From assembly GCA_036389375.1 (NCBI GenBank), contig DASVQA010000129.1:1-5121 (forward strand): a stretch of DNA of 5,121 nt. Reading direction: 5' to 3'. The stretch comes from QHXQ01 sp036389375. GTDB lineage: Bacteria; Acidobacteriota; Blastocatellia; Pyrinomonadales; Pyrinomonadaceae. Position 1 is the first letter of the stretch. Each line of letters starts with the position of its first letter. Shown here piece after piece: positions 5,044 through 5,121 of this stretch. The notes under the pieces are model-generated. The model searched no databases, had not been told where the DNA came from, and saw nothing but the letters and a program-made list of their open reading frames with translations. Both the position numbers and the translations under genes were made by a program.

Positions 5044-5121
5044 GGGCCAGTAGAGCCACAACAAAGCGGCGGGCGTTTGATCGATCAAACGCCCGCCGCT
5101 TTGTTGTGGCTCTACTGGCCC
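5044..5121. repeat. Perfect 78-nt palindrome at the window end
   Basis: Bases 5044-5082 are the exact reverse complement of 5083-5121, 39 bp per arm without a mismatch or spacer; the centre is GATC/GATC. It begins two bases after the Spy-like stop codon and runs to the last base given. Natural terminators seldom pair this far. Its length equals k+1 for the common assembler k-mer 77, so an assembly fold-back at a contig end is a real possibility. Confidence 0.95.
5063..5105. terminator. Intrinsic terminator core after the Spy-like gene
   Basis: Within the palindrome, AAAGCGGCGGGCG-TTTGATC pairs with its complement, giving a GC-rich stem flanked by A on the left and TTTGTTG on the right. This is the form of a rho-independent terminator and fits its place just after the stop at 5041. 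If the right arm is an assembly artefact, the terminator itself could be shorter or unreal. Confidence 0.6.

Noticed and set aside
1..5121. CRISPR array, tRNA, rRNA or insertion sequence
   Set aside because: I saw no regularly spaced repeats, no cloverleaf or rRNA-like sequence, and no transposase motifs on either strand.

Overview
The window is GC-rich, densely coding bacterial DNA. It carries a 12-TM-type amino acid permease tail, several very small Arg/Gly-rich secreted proteins, a full-length DXS and a Spy/CpxP-like periplasmic protein. I read it as a soil or environmental Gram-negative bacterium, most likely Acidobacteriota (Blastocatellia-like). The Gram-negative part rests on the Spy-like and glycine-zipper proteins. 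The phylum is an inference from gene style only, because no taxonomic marker is present. The right edge ends exactly at the end of a perfect 78-nt palindrome, which suggests a metagenomic contig end.

Layout, left to right. (1) Positions 3-305 hold the C-terminus of an APC-family amino acid permease. It overlaps the next start by one base. (2) Positions 305-874 hold an AhpD-like 'peroxidase-related' (carboxymuconolactone decarboxylase fold) enzyme. It is interrupted by a single in-frame TGA at 587-589, exactly where the second Cys of the CxxC redox motif should be. Reading TGA as selenocysteine gives a CxxU...H active site whose E80-C92-U95-H99 spacing equals that of the AhpD catalytic residues. 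A stem-loop at 593-622 begins 3 nt after the TGA and has a G in its apical loop, as a bacterial SECIS should. This is the main discovery candidate of the window. (3) Positions 969-2273 hold three small exported proteins of unknown function on the plus strand: a glycine-zipper protein, a basic beta-type protein, and a protein with a charged Arg/Glu/Asp segment followed by GYxxG-type repeats. A strong hairpin terminator follows at 2298-2348 and can work in both directions. (4) Positions 2380-4302 (minus strand) hold dxs, the first enzyme of the MEP isoprenoid pathway, with a possible extended -10 promoter so close to the ATG that the mRNA may be nearly leaderless. (5) Positions 4496-5041 hold a Spy/CpxP-like periplasmic protein with a His-rich N-terminus and two LTPEQQ motifs. 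It is divergent from dxs and is followed by the 78-nt palindrome.

How the genes fit together: the permease and AhpD-like enzyme look translationally coupled. The three small secreted proteins lie in series with good ribosome binding sites and may share transcripts, but no common function can be read from the sequence. dxs converges on this cluster and shares its terminator region. The Spy-like gene has its own leader and terminator.
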